From Rubinisphaera margarita (GTDB lineage Bacteria > Planctomycetota > Planctomycetia > Planctomycetales > Planctomycetaceae), in the NCBI RefSeq assembly GCF_022267515.1, contig NZ_JAKFGB010000012.1:744001-808000 (forward strand): 64,000 nucleotides of DNA, read 5' to 3'. The notes under the pieces were generated by a model that worked only from the letters and a program-made list of their open reading frames with translations, was not told the origin of the DNA and searched no databases. Shown here one piece after another: positions 43,959 to 55,219 of this stretch. The translations under genes and the position numbers were made by a program. Every line of letters begins with the position of its first letter. Position 1 is the stretch's first letter.

Positions 43959-45506
43959 TTGTATACGACACCTCAACTCTTCGCTGCAGCCGTGAACCGC
44001 CCGCTGGCGGTCGGACTGATCGCACTGTCTGCCCTGCTCTTGCCGGTGTTTACTCCCGTTTCGGTGTTTGCTCAGCCTGTCGAGGAAGAGGTGGTCGCCG
44101 ACGAAGCGGTTGATATCGAGGTGGAAGCCGTTGAGAAAGCAGAGCCGCCGACTCACACTGTCGAGGCCGAGGAGTTTCTGGCGACCATTTCAACAACGGG
44201 CGTGTTTGTCAGTCCCTCCTACGAAGAGATCCTTCTGCAGCCGAAAGCCTGGACGACACTCAAGGTTGTTTCGGCGGCTCCGCATGGTTCGTCGGTGATG
44301 GAAGGGGACCCGGTCCTCGTTCTTGAAACCGAAGATCTGGACGAAGCGATCGTGAAGGCTCGAAAAGCGATCGTCACAACAACCCTGGCTCTGCGAATGG
44401 CGGCTGACGAGTTGCGGTTTCTCAAAGAGACAACGGCAATGGATCTGGAGCAGTCGACCCGTTCCGCCAAAGAAGCAGCTGACGATCTTGAGTATTACCT
44501 GACGGTGCAGGAGCAGGAAGATCTGAAGTCAGCGGAGCTGGCTCTTAAGTTCGCTCAGTATCGGCTCGAATACGCTCAGGAAGAACTCGACCAGCTGCAG
44601 CAGATGTATGAAGCGGACGATCTGACCGAGCAGACCGAGGAAATCGTTCTGAAGCGAGCTCAGCGCGATGTCGAACAGGCCGAACGCTCGGTCGAACAGT
44701 CCGAGCTCCGACGTGATCGCCTGGTGGAAACGCTGATCCCTCGTGAAAAGCAGCAGATGCAGGACGCGCAGGCTCGGTCGGCGATCAGCAAAGCCAAGGC
44801 TGTCACCCTGCTCCCGCTGATGCTGCAGCAGAAAGAACTGGAGATCGAGAAGCTGCAGCAGGATTTGACCGAAAAGAAAGAACAACTGGCGGAGATGGAA
44901 GCCGATCGGGGGGGAATGACGATCCAGGCGCCGCAGTCGGGCATCGTCTATTACGGTCGAGCTGCCCACGGGAAGTTCTCGGAAGTCGCTGCCCGAGAAA
45001 AACAGCTGATCCCCGGCGGCACCGTCAGTGCGAACTCGGTGCTGATGACAATCGTCGATCCCAAATCCCTGTCCGTACTGGCTGATCTGACGGAGAAGCA
45101 ACTTGCGGAAGTAGAGAATGGGCAGCTGGCGATCGTGAATGCCCACGCGGAAGTCGGCAAGCCTCGTTATGCACGAGTAAATCAGATTGATCCGGTGGCC
45201 GCCAGCGATGGCAAGATCAAGGCAACACTGGAACTGCAGCGGGATGTTTCGACCGATCAGCTGCTGCCGGGTATGACGTGTGATGTCAAAATCCGCATCA
45301 AGCAGGCTTCCGATGCGATTCTGATTCCAACGGCCCTTGTTCATCAGGATGAGTTTTCTGAGAACAGCGGGCCCTACGTCTGGCTGGCTGGCGACGAACC
45401 GCAAAAGCAGCCGGTTGAACTTGGTTTGGAGCGGGATGGAAAGCGGGAAGTGACTTCCGGCCTCGAGCCTGGAGATGAGATTCTGAAGAAGGCTCCCGGC
45501 AAATAG
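43959..45506 (+). CDS. HlyD/RND-type membrane-fusion (adaptor) protein
   Basis: 515 residues. A TTG start at 43959 is supported by AAGGAG six bases upstream. N-terminal signal (RPLAVGLIALSALLLPVFTP, ending FAQPVE). A lipoyl-like half appears at ~90-120 and again at ~310-330 (GGMTIQAPQSGIVYYGRAAH). Between them is a long coiled coil (~130-300). A beta-barrel region follows (SVLMTIVDPKSLSVLADLTE, LLPGMTCDVKIRIKQASDAI). Such proteins link an inner-membrane transporter to the outer membrane. No transporter gene lies beside it, so it is an orphan in this window. Confidence 0.85.
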   Translation: MYTTPQLFAAAVNRPLAVGLIALSALLLPVFTPVSVFAQPVEEEVVADEAVDIEVEAVEKAEPPTHTVEAEEFLATISTTGVFVSPSYEEILLQPKAWTTLKVVSAAPHGSSVMEGDPVLVLETEDLDEAIVKARKAIVTTTLALRMAADELRFLKETTAMDLEQSTRSAKEAADDLEYYLTVQEQEDLKSAELALKFAQYRLEYAQEELDQLQQMYEADDLTEQTEEIVLKRAQRDVEQAERSVEQSELRRDRLVETLIPREKQQMQDAQARSAISKAKAVTLLPLMLQQKELEIEKLQQDLTEKKEQLAEMEADRGGMTIQAPQSGIVYYGRAAHGKFSEVAAREKQLIPGGTVSANSVLMTIVDPKSLSVLADLTEKQLAEVENGQLAIVNAHAEVGKPRYARVNQIDPVAASDGKIKATLELQRDVSTDQLLPGMTCDVKIRIKQASDAILIPTALVHQDEFSENSGPYVWLAGDEPQKQPVELGLERDGKREVTSGLEPGDEILKKAPGK

Positions 45507-45567
45507 ACTGTCGCTAGCGGCGCTGTCGCTGTTCTCCGTATCCGCCGACTGTCTGCAGGAGCTTTCC

Positions 45568-46821
45568 GTGGTTCCAAGGTCGCGATTGTTCGTTCTGTGT
45601 TTTATTGCCTTTCTTGCAGTTGAATGCGAGCCCATGTCCGCAGCCGATAAGATTTCCCTGAGTGGCAACAGTTCTCCCAGTGAATGCGTCATCTCTCAGA
45701 AAGACGTCGCGGAAGCGGCCGGGGATGCCAAGTGGACGATCACCAAGAAGACGCTGAGTTCTGGCGTTTCTTCGGGGGTCGAAGTGATCGAAGTCGACAA
45801 CGGCGCGATGGTCGTTTCGATTCTGCCGACTCGCGGCATGGGGATCTGGAAGATTCAGGCCAAAGATCTGCGAGTCGGCTGGGATGCCCCCGCCCGGCAG
45901 CCGGTCCATCCGGCGTTCGTCAATCTGCACAGCCGCAATAAGCTGGGGTGGCTCGAAGGGTTTAACGAACTGATTTGCCGCTGCGGGCTGACGTCGAACG
46001 GCCCTCCGGGAATCGATCCGGAAGCCGCCAGTCCCATCGAATCTGACCTGACTCTCCACGGACGCATTGCGAACATTCCCGCCCGAACCGTAACCGGACA
46101 ATACGTGAACGAGGGCGGGAAAGCCGAGCTGGTCATCCGGGGCGTTGTCACCGAATCGACGCTCTTCGGACAGAATCTCGAATTGACGGTCGAGTACCGG
46201 ATCGGCATCGGCTCGAAATCGCTCACGATCACCGATCAGGTTACCAATCGGGCTGCTCGCGATGCCGAGTTGCAGCTGCTTTATCACATCAATATTGGCA
46301 CTCCAATCCTCGAAGCCGGCAGTCGCTGGTATGCCCCCTTAAAGCGACTCTCGCCGCGCGACCCGCGGGCCACGGAAGAAATTCAGAAGTACGCCACGTA
46401 CCTGGGACCAACAACGGGATATGCCGAGCAGGTCTACTTCTGCGACCCAATTGCCGACGATTCCGGAAAGACGCTGGTCGCGCTGACCGACGCCCGTAAG
46501 TCACGGGGGATCGCGCTGCAGTTTGAAACAGACACCCTGCCCTGTCTGGCCATCTGGAAGAACACTCAGGCTCTGGCAGACGGCTACTGCACAGGGCTTG
46601 AACCAGGAACGAACTATCCGAATTTCAAGGCGCAGGAACGACGTGAAGGCCGGGTGGTGAAACTTCCTCCCGGACGCGACTGGAAGACCAGTATGAAGCT
46701 GTCCATTCTGACCTCGGACGAAGAAGTCGCTGACCGCCTGTCACGAATCGAAACCCTTCAAGGGGATAATCGCCTTCAACTCGACTCCGAACTGGTTCCA
46801 GGAATCTCCGGCGATCAGTAA
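45568..46821 (+). CDS. Secreted DUF4432 (aldose-1-epimerase-like) protein
   Basis: 417 residues from GTG at 45568, with AGGAG six bases upstream. Signal peptide MVPRSRLFVLCFIAFLAVEC. The galactose-mutarotase-like beta-sandwich shows DUF4432 features (MVVSILPTRGMGIWKIQAKD, HGRIANIPART, LQLLYHINIGTPILEAGSRW, TGLEPGTNYPNF). It probably binds or isomerises a sugar outside the cytoplasm; the substrate is unknown. It is 61 bp after the adaptor gene. Confidence 0.85.
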   Translation: MVPRSRLFVLCFIAFLAVECEPMSAADKISLSGNSSPSECVISQKDVAEAAGDAKWTITKKTLSSGVSSGVEVIEVDNGAMVVSILPTRGMGIWKIQAKDLRVGWDAPARQPVHPAFVNLHSRNKLGWLEGFNELICRCGLTSNGPPGIDPEAASPIESDLTLHGRIANIPARTVTGQYVNEGGKAELVIRGVVTESTLFGQNLELTVEYRIGIGSKSLTITDQVTNRAARDAELQLLYHINIGTPILEAGSRWYAPLKRLSPRDPRATEEIQKYATYLGPTTGYAEQVYFCDPIADDSGKTLVALTDARKSRGIALQFETDTLPCLAIWKNTQALADGYCTGLEPGTNYPNFKAQERREGRVVKLPPGRDWKTSMKLSILTSDEEVADRLSRIETLQGDNRLQLDSELVPGISGDQ

Positions 46822-46902
46822 AATCGATCGAGGACCTGCGGCTTCTCTGCAACGGGAGCGGCAGCTTCAAGGGATTGTTCGAGGATCGAGAGTCAGCCAT
46901 CT

Positions 46903-47415
46903 ATGAATGAACATCAGCAGGCGGCCTTCGCGCTCGCCGAGACTTTGCAGAAGACCGGACAGAAGATCGTTTTCGCGGAGAGCTGCACCTGCGGGCTACT
47001 TGCTTCTACCCTTGGCCGCGTTCCGGGGATTTCTCTCTATCTCTGCGGCTCGGCGGTCACCTATCAGAACGAGACCAAAGCGCGCTGGCTGGAAGTGGAA
47101 CGGGACGTACTGGTTGCCCCGGGACCTGTCAGCGAGGTCGTAGCGCGGCAAATGGTCGATGGCGTTCTCCGATCGACCCCGCAGGCCGATCTGGCCGCTT
47201 CAGTGACGGGACATCTCGGACCGAACGCAGAAGAAGAACTTGACGGCGTCGTCTATATCGGGATCGGGCTCCGCAACGAACCTGTCGTCGTGGATCGAAT
47301 CGTCCTGCCGAACGAATACCCTCACTGCACGACGGAAATGCCGCTCCGCATCTGCCGCATTGAAGATCTGGTCTGCATGATCTTTAACATGATTCGCGAG
47401 CGACTTGCTCAATAA
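46903..47415 (+). CDS. CinA C-terminal-domain (nicotinamide-nucleotide amidase type) protein
   Basis: 170 residues, a stand-alone CinA C-domain (PncC-like). The catalytic segment VFAESCTCGLLASTLGRVPG, then SAVTYQNETKARWL and SVTGHLGPNAEEELDGVVYI, matches. The usual family text is AESCTGG and TGIAGP; here it is SCTCG and TGHLGP, so the active site is altered and deamidation of NMN is uncertain. Its end overlaps the convergent threonine aldolase gene by 32 bp. Confidence 0.85.
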   Translation: MNEHQQAAFALAETLQKTGQKIVFAESCTCGLLASTLGRVPGISLYLCGSAVTYQNETKARWLEVERDVLVAPGPVSEVVARQMVDGVLRSTPQADLAASVTGHLGPNAEEELDGVVYIGIGLRNEPVVVDRIVLPNEYPHCTTEMPLRICRIEDLVCMIFNMIRERLAQ

Positions 47416-48448
47416 CGTCGGCGGCCCGGTCGATCATTTCAACGGTGACGTCGCGATGGGTCACCGCTCGCATTCGCCCCGGGCCGATGTCGTACATGCG
47501 AACTCCCCGCTCACGCAGACGTCCCGCAAAGTCTTTGGCCGAGCCGAGTGTTGAATCGACCCGGAAGAAAACGATATTCGTCTCCACGTCTGCAAGGTTG
47601 ATGTGCAGGCCCGGAATCTGCTCGAGCCGTTCGGCCAGTCGATAAGCGTTGCGATGATCTTCAGCCAACTGGTCGATGTGGTTATCGAGCGCGTAAATGG
47701 CCGCTGCTGCAACGATCCCCGCCTGCCGCAAAGCTCCGCCGAAGATCTTCCGCGCACGACGGGCCATGGCGATCGTTTCTTCATCGCCGACCAGAATCGA
47801 GCCCATCGGACAGCCCAGCCCTTTGGAGAAACAGACGCTGATCGTGTCGAACATCGAGGCGGTCTCGGCCGGAGAATATCCACGAGCCGTGCAGGCATTA
47901 AAGATGCGGGCTCCGTCGAGATGACATCTCAATCCGTGGTCTCGACCCCAGTCTGTTACCCGCTGCAACTGTTCCAGCGGATAGGCCCGGCCGCCGCCGA
48001 TATTGGTCGTGTTCTCCAGGCAGAGGACCTTCGTTTGCGGGAAGTGCTGCTCGCGAGGACGAACCCGACCTTCAAGGTGAGACACATCGAGCATTCCCTG
48101 GTCGCCGGGGATCAGCTGAATGCTCACGCCCGACAGAACCGCGGGGGCTCCGGCTTCGTAGTTGGCGAGATGCCCGTACTGCTCGATCAGGATCTCATCC
48201 CCCGATCGGCACTGAGCCCACAGAGCAGCCTGATTCGACTGCGTCGCCGAGCAGCAGAAGACGGCTGCCGGTTTGCCGAACAGCTCGCAGCACATCGCTT
48301 CGAGGCGATTGACGGTCGGGTCTTCGCCGACCATGTCGTCACCTACTTCGGCTTCGAACATCGCCTGCCGCATGGCGAGGGAGGGTTTGGTGTAGGTATC
48401 GCTGCGAAGATCAACGAAGTCGGAATCGGTCGAACCACTGGCGGACAC
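47384..48448 (-). CDS. Low-specificity L-threonine aldolase type PLP enzyme
   Basis: 354 residues from a GTG at 48448, chosen because AAAGG ends seven bases upstream; a GTG two codons earlier is too close. Fold-type I PLP enzyme: DLRSDTYTKPSLAMRQAM, GDDMVGEDPTVNRLE, HLDGARIFNA, and PLP Lys in VCFSKGLGCPMGS. It splits L-threonine or L-allo-threonine into glycine and acetaldehyde in the cytosol. No operon partner on this strand. Confidence 0.92.
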   Translation of the reverse strand: MSASGSTDSDFVDLRSDTYTKPSLAMRQAMFEAEVGDDMVGEDPTVNRLEAMCCELFGKPAAVFCCSATQSNQAALWAQCRSGDEILIEQYGHLANYEAGAPAVLSGVSIQLIPGDQGMLDVSHLEGRVRPREQHFPQTKVLCLENTTNIGGGRAYPLEQLQRVTDWGRDHGLRCHLDGARIFNACTARGYSPAETASMFDTISVCFSKGLGCPMGSILVGDEETIAMARRARKIFGGALRQAGIVAAAAIYALDNHIDQLAEDHRNAYRLAERLEQIPGLHINLADVETNIVFFRVDSTLGSAKDFAGRLRERGVRMYDIGPGRMRAVTHRDVTVEMIDRAADVIEQVARESC

Positions 48449-48652
48449 GGTCACACCTTTCAGGATGGCCTGAAGAAGAATTGCAGACGAACCGGCGCGG
48501 CGTCTGGATTGTCGGAGGGAATGTGCAAATTGACGCGGTCGAATTGCTCAAACGCGGGCTTTGGTTAGGATACCATAACGGTCTGCTGACCGGTTGAGAA
48601 CTGAAACCGAAACGGTGGAGGATCGACCTCCCCATCACATAAAGGTGTTGCT

Positions 48653-50029
48653 GTGTCTGCCGAGACCCCTGTTCAGATTCCCGTTATTCGCCTGTCCGAT
48701 CCTGAAGCTGAAACGCTGTTCGAGGAATTGCGGCAGAAGCTCAGCCCACAGGGGAATGTCGTCTCAGCAGCTGGACGTCAGCGGACCATTGAACTGTTCG
48801 GGGAACCGCTTACGCCGCAACAGGTGGTCGAACGAATCTGTGCCGATGTGCGGGAACAGGGACTCGAAGCCGTTCTGAACTACACCGCCCGACTTGATCG
48901 CAAGGAGATTTCTCCGGACGAGTTTCGCGTTTCAGCCGATGAACTGGAGCAGGCCCATCAGGCAGCCGACCCGACTTATCTGAAAACCGTTCGGCGGGTG
49001 CGGGATAATATTCGTGAGTTTCAGTCGGCGATCCTTAGCCGGGATGTTCAGCTTGTCCGCGAGTTTGATAAAGGGCGGGTTGAGTTGCGGCAGCGCTATC
49101 TGCCGATGAAGCGGGTCGGAATCTGCGTTCCCGGCGGTGCGGCTGCTTATCCTTCGACTTTGCTGATGACAGCTGTCCCGGCTCAAACAGCTGGCGTCGA
49201 AGAGATTGCCGTCGTTGCTCCGCCGACTGATTTCGGCAGTTATAACACCGACCTGCTGGCAGCCTGCCATGAACTGGGCGTGAAGGAAGTCTACCGGGCG
49301 GGCGGTGCACAGGCGGTTGCGGCGATGGCGTATGGCGTCGACAGGCTGAAACAGGTCGACAAGATTGTCGGCCCCGGGAATCTCTTTGTGGCACTGGCCA
49401 AGCGGCTCGTGTTCGGCGAGGTCGATATCGACAGCATCGCCGGACCGAGTGAAGTGATCGTGCTGGCCGACGAAACTGCGGATCCCCGCTTTGTCGCGAG
49501 CGATCTCATCTCGCAGGCCGAACACAGCCCGGGATCGGCCGTCCTCATCACCTGGCATCAGCCGCTTATCGAGCAGGTGCAGCAGGAACTTGCCCGGCAA
49601 CTGGCGACTCTGTCTCGCGGGGATCTCGCCCGGCAGTCGCTCGAGGATTACAGCGCTCTCATTCTGGCCGACTCCGCCGAACAGGCCGCGGTAACAACCG
49701 ATCGGCTGGCGACGGAGCATCTGCACATCTCGACTGCCGATCCTGAGCAGATGCTGGCTCAGGTGCAGAACGCCGGGGCCATCTTCCTGGGGCATTACAC
49801 CCCGGTCGCGCTCGGCGATTATGTCGCGGGGCCATCGCACGTGCTGCCCACCGGGGGGACGGCTCGCTTCGCCAACGGACTGTGTGCGAACGATTTCCTG
49901 AAACGGTCGTCGATCATTTCCTACGATCAGGCCGCTCTGCAGCACGACGCAGATGATGTCCGTCTGCTGGCGGACAAGGAAAGCCTGACCGCTCACCGAA
50001 ACAGTGTCGATATTCGGCTGCAGGACTAA
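48653..50029 (+). CDS. hisD: Histidinol dehydrogenase
   Basis: 458 residues from GTG at 48653, with AAAGG seven bases upstream. HisD motifs: VPGGAAAYPSTLLMTAVPA, GPGNLFVALAKRLVFGEVDI, AGPSEVIVLADE, SQAEHSPGSA and GPSHVLPTGGTARF, with the Zn ligands and catalytic residues in place. It oxidises L-histidinol to L-histidine in two NAD+ steps. Other his genes are not nearby, so it is a dispersed gene. Confidence 0.96.
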   Translation: MSAETPVQIPVIRLSDPEAETLFEELRQKLSPQGNVVSAAGRQRTIELFGEPLTPQQVVERICADVREQGLEAVLNYTARLDRKEISPDEFRVSADELEQAHQAADPTYLKTVRRVRDNIREFQSAILSRDVQLVREFDKGRVELRQRYLPMKRVGICVPGGAAAYPSTLLMTAVPAQTAGVEEIAVVAPPTDFGSYNTDLLAACHELGVKEVYRAGGAQAVAAMAYGVDRLKQVDKIVGPGNLFVALAKRLVFGEVDIDSIAGPSEVIVLADETADPRFVASDLISQAEHSPGSAVLITWHQPLIEQVQQELARQLATLSRGDLARQSLEDYSALILADSAEQAAVTTDRLATEHLHISTADPEQMLAQVQNAGAIFLGHYTPVALGDYVAGPSHVLPTGGTARFANGLCANDFLKRSSIISYDQAALQHDADDVRLLADKESLTAHRNSVDIRLQD

Positions 50030-50030
50030 A

Positions 50031-50064
50031 AAAGGCCCGGCGCTGATTCCGCAGCCGGGCCTTT
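50031..50064. terminator. Shared terminator between convergent hisD and pgi
   Basis: 11-bp stem AAAGGCCCGGC / GCCGGGCCTTT. On the minus strand (pgi) it is followed by TTTAG, giving a run of six T; on the plus strand (hisD) the run is only TTT. It therefore fits best as the pgi terminator and may serve both. Confidence 0.8.
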
Positions 50065-50086
50065 GAGATCGCTCAGGCGAACGCGG

Positions 50087-51730
<1,644 letters not shown>

Positions 51731-51892
51731 AGCAGGTGTCTTTCTTTCACGGCTTGATGCAGTTCACGATGAGCAGCGGAATCGAGCACGTGCCCCGCTG
51801 TCAGAGCCAACTATATCGGATCGCCAGCCGGAATTGCGACACTCTCGCCCGAGTTCGTGAAGCCTTCTTGCGGAACCGTGGGACGCCACGTA

Positions 51893-54800
51893 TTAAACCG
51901 GTTCGAGTTCTCGAACGGGGGGCGTTTGAGGCTCCGGAACCGGAGTCGCCGGGACGGGATCCTTGCGGCGGGTAAACAACGCCGAGAGATCATCAAAGAA
52001 AGAATAGAGCACGGGGATGGCGAGCAGGGTCAGCAGCAGAGACAGAGTCTGTCCGCCGACGGCCAGGACTGCGATCGAACGGCGTTCTTCGGCTCCGGGA
52101 CCGGTCGCGATGAGTAACGGAATCAAACCGGCGACGAACGAAATCGTCGTCATAAGAATCGGTCGCAGTCGATCGCGATTGGCCTGCATGATGGCTTCGT
52201 GACGTGGCAGCCCCTGTGAACGAAGCGCATTGGTATGGTCGATCTGCAGAATGGCCGCTTTCTTCACCACGCCGAAGAGGACGAGGATGCCCAGAGCCGA
52301 ATAAAGGTTCAACGTCTCTCCACCCCAGTGGAGACTGAGCAGCCCGAACGGGACCGCGAGCGGGAGGGAAAGCAGAATGACCAGCGGGTGGACCAGGTTC
52401 TCATACTGAGCCGCCAGCACGATGTACATGAAGACAATCGAAAGCACCATCGTCCAGCCGAAGTCTTCGAGGGTGCGTTCAAGCTCGCGTCCGCCTCCCA
52501 GGACCATGGTGTCGAATCCGTCGGGAATCCCGATCTCTTCAGCGGCTGCGTTCATGGCGTCGATGCGGTCCCCTAACGCGTATCCGCTGTCGATGTTGGC
52601 CCGGACGGCAACCATGCGTTGACGGTTCAGGCGGTCGATTCGCGATGCAGCCTCGCTGAATTCGAAGTCGACGACGTTGTCGATCCGCGTCAGGGACCCG
52701 GGGCCCGCCGTGCCGGATGTTCCGCCGGAGACCGCAGCCGGATCGGCTCGCACATAGAGCTGCGAAACAGATTGGACATCATCGCGATCGATGCCGACGA
52801 GTCGGAGTTCGACATCGTAGGCATCGTCGACTGTTCGGTCTCGATAGCGGGAGACGCGATCATCCCCGCCTACCGCGACCCGCAGCGTATCGGCGATCTC
52901 CATCACATCGATTCCGAGAGCCGCCGCCCGTTCTCGATCGATTTGTACGAGCAGCTCCGGATTGTCGATCTGCAGCGTGGAGTAGACATCAACAATACCT
53001 GGGATTGTCTGTGCTTTTGCTTTCAGTTTCTCGCTGAATTCGAGCAGCCGATCCATGTCCGGGCCGGTGATCGAGAAGTCAATATCAACCGGAGCGCCCT
53101 GTCGGAGTGAAGTCAGGTTTCGTACCGAAATCCGGCTCTCCGGAATGGTCTTCAGTCGAGCGCGGACTTCGGACATCTTGTCACGCTGGGTAAAGTTCCC
53201 TCGGAAAGCGGCTCCCGGATCCCCGGCAAACAGTCCACTGAAGAATCGTCCGAACGAAAAGGTCCTTTCCTCGCTGTCGACAAGCCGGACGAAGATTTCG
53301 GCTCTGTTCACTTCTCCGAAACCGGAAGACCCGGCCGTGACGAGAATCGTTTCGATTCCGTCAATCTGCATCAGTTCGTTCTCGCTGCGTTCGACGACCT
53401 CATTCATCGATGTCAGTGTCGCCCCCTGAGCGGCTTCGAGTCGCACTTCAAACTCGGACTCATCGACATTGAGCGGGATGTAATCCTGCTTGACCAGACC
53501 GTAGAGCGGCACGTTGCTGTAGATTACGCCGACGCTGATGAGCAGAACCAGCCAGCGAAACCGCATCGCGTGTCGCAGCAGCCAGAGATAACCCGCTTCA
53601 ATAAACCGATAGGGGCCGGTTCGCGAAGCAGCGGGCGAGTCGGGATTGGTCATGCCCGGCTTGAGCAGCTTGCTGCACATCATCGGAGTGAGCGAGAAGC
53701 TGACCAGCATCGAGATCAGAATGGCGACCGTCGCCGTGAGGCCGAACTGATAGAGCAGGCGTCCGGTGACACTGGAGAGAAACGAGACGGGAAGGAAGAC
53801 GATGACGAGCGAAATCGTCGTTGCCAGCACGGCCAGGCCAATCTCTTTGGTTCCGACAATCGCTGCCTGATGAGCGTCCATCCCCTTCTCTTCGATGCAG
53901 TGAAAGACGTTCTCCAGAACGACGATCGCATCATCGATCACAACACCGACCATTAGCACCAGAGCCAGCATGGTGACATTGTTCAACGTGAAGCCGAACC
54001 ACTTCATGAATGCAAACGAGGCGATGATCGAAGCTGGAATCGCCACCGAGGCGATGATGGTCGAACGCCACGAACGCATGAAGATGAGCACGGTGATACA
54101 GGCGAGAATACTGCCGGAAATGAGATGTTGCTCGATCTCGTGCAGGGCTGCTTTGATGTAGCGGGATTGATCCTGAATCACGCTCACGCGGACATCGTCT
54201 GGCAGAAGGGCCTGACATCGGGGGAGCATTTTCTGGATTCCCTCGATCACCGCGACTGTGTTTTCTCCCGACTGTCGCTGAATCTGCAGCACAACCGCCG
54301 GTTCTTCATTCAGACGGGCCACGGTTCGTACTTCCTTGGTTCCGTCGACCACGCTGCCGAGATCGCTGAGGCGGATCGGAGAACCATTAACGGTATCGAC
54401 CACCAGATCAGGAAAGTCGCCCGAGTCGGCCACGCGGCCCATGGTGCGGAGGGCCCGCTCTTTATGCCCCTGATCGAGCCGGCCCCCGGGAACTTCGGTA
54501 TTCTGTCGAACCAGGGCATCTCGCACCTGCAGGATCGACAGGTTGTAAGCGGCCAGACGATCGGCTTCGACACTGACCTGCACCGCTCGGTCTGCGGCCC
54601 CGGCAATGGTGACTTCCCCGACACCCTGGGACGATTCGATCACGTTCTTCACGTACCGATCCGCAAACAAAAACAGTTCGCGGGCCGTTCGAGGTCCCGA
54701 AACGGCCAGCGTCATAATCGGGGATGATTCGAGATCGCGCTTCTGGACGACGGGCGGATCGATATTGGGCGGCAACAGATTGAGGACGCCAGAGACGGCA

Positions 54801-55132
54801 TCGCGGACGTCCTGAGTCGCGGCGTCGACATCGCGGTCGAGTGAGAAGGTGATAATCACGAAGGAGCGGCCATCGCGCGAGATCGACCGCAGTTCGTCGA
54901 TTCCGGCGACTGTGGCGACGGCGTCTTCAATCACCGAACTGACTTCCGATTCCACCTCCTGGGCGGCGGCTCCGGCGTAGTTGGTTCGCACGTAGATCGA
55001 TGGCATATCCATGTTCGGAAAGCGATCGACCCCGAGCTGGGGAAAAGCCACAACGCCAGCCACGACCAATGCCAGGATCAGCATCAGAGCGAAGACGGGC
55101 CGCTTCACACAGACTTCGGCTAGCCAGTACAC
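51893..55132 (-). CDS. RND-family multidrug/hydrophobe efflux pump (HAE1 type)
   Basis: 1079 residues from a GTG at 55132, with AAGGA seven bases upstream. The N-terminal helix and porter domain start (VKRPVFALMLILALVVAGVV, FPQLGVDRFPNMDMPSIYVR) and twelve-helix layout are typical. The proton-relay Asp pair is in TM4 (VGVVIDDAIVVLENV). The second half repeats the layout (FGWTMVLSIVFMYIVLAAQY, GILVLFGVVKKAAILQIDHT). It pumps substrates from the inner membrane or periplasm. The adaptor gene precedes it; no TolC-type outer-membrane gene is in the operon. Confidence 0.95.
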   Translation of the reverse strand: MYWLAEVCVKRPVFALMLILALVVAGVVAFPQLGVDRFPNMDMPSIYVRTNYAGAAAQEVESEVSSVIEDAVATVAGIDELRSISRDGRSFVIITFSLDRDVDAATQDVRDAVSGVLNLLPPNIDPPVVQKRDLESSPIMTLAVSGPRTARELFLFADRYVKNVIESSQGVGEVTIAGAADRAVQVSVEADRLAAYNLSILQVRDALVRQNTEVPGGRLDQGHKERALRTMGRVADSGDFPDLVVDTVNGSPIRLSDLGSVVDGTKEVRTVARLNEEPAVVLQIQRQSGENTVAVIEGIQKMLPRCQALLPDDVRVSVIQDQSRYIKAALHEIEQHLISGSILACITVLIFMRSWRSTIIASVAIPASIIASFAFMKWFGFTLNNVTMLALVLMVGVVIDDAIVVLENVFHCIEEKGMDAHQAAIVGTKEIGLAVLATTISLVIVFLPVSFLSSVTGRLLYQFGLTATVAILISMLVSFSLTPMMCSKLLKPGMTNPDSPAASRTGPYRFIEAGYLWLLRHAMRFRWLVLLISVGVIYSNVPLYGLVKQDYIPLNVDESEFEVRLEAAQGATLTSMNEVVERSENELMQIDGIETILVTAGSSGFGEVNRAEIFVRLVDSEERTFSFGRFFSGLFAGDPGAAFRGNFTQRDKMSEVRARLKTIPESRISVRNLTSLRQGAPVDIDFSITGPDMDRLLEFSEKLKAKAQTIPGIVDVYSTLQIDNPELLVQIDRERAAALGIDVMEIADTLRVAVGGDDRVSRYRDRTVDDAYDVELRLVGIDRDDVQSVSQLYVRADPAAVSGGTSGTAGPGSLTRIDNVVDFEFSEAASRIDRLNRQRMVAVRANIDSGYALGDRIDAMNAAAEEIGIPDGFDTMVLGGGRELERTLEDFGWTMVLSIVFMYIVLAAQYENLVHPLVILLSLPLAVPFGLLSLHWGGETLNLYSALGILVLFGVVKKAAILQIDHTNALRSQGLPRHEAIMQANRDRLRPILMTTISFVAGLIPLLIATGPGAEERRSIAVLAVGGQTLSLLLTLLAIPVLYSFFDDLSALFTRRKDPVPATPVPEPQTPPVRELEPV

Positions 55133-55219
55133 AGTGTTGTCCTTCAGGTGGGAGAGTCAGCCCGGGAGGGATGCGGCGCGTGAACGCTGGAGACACGCCG
55201 CGTGACTCGATTCAGCAGG

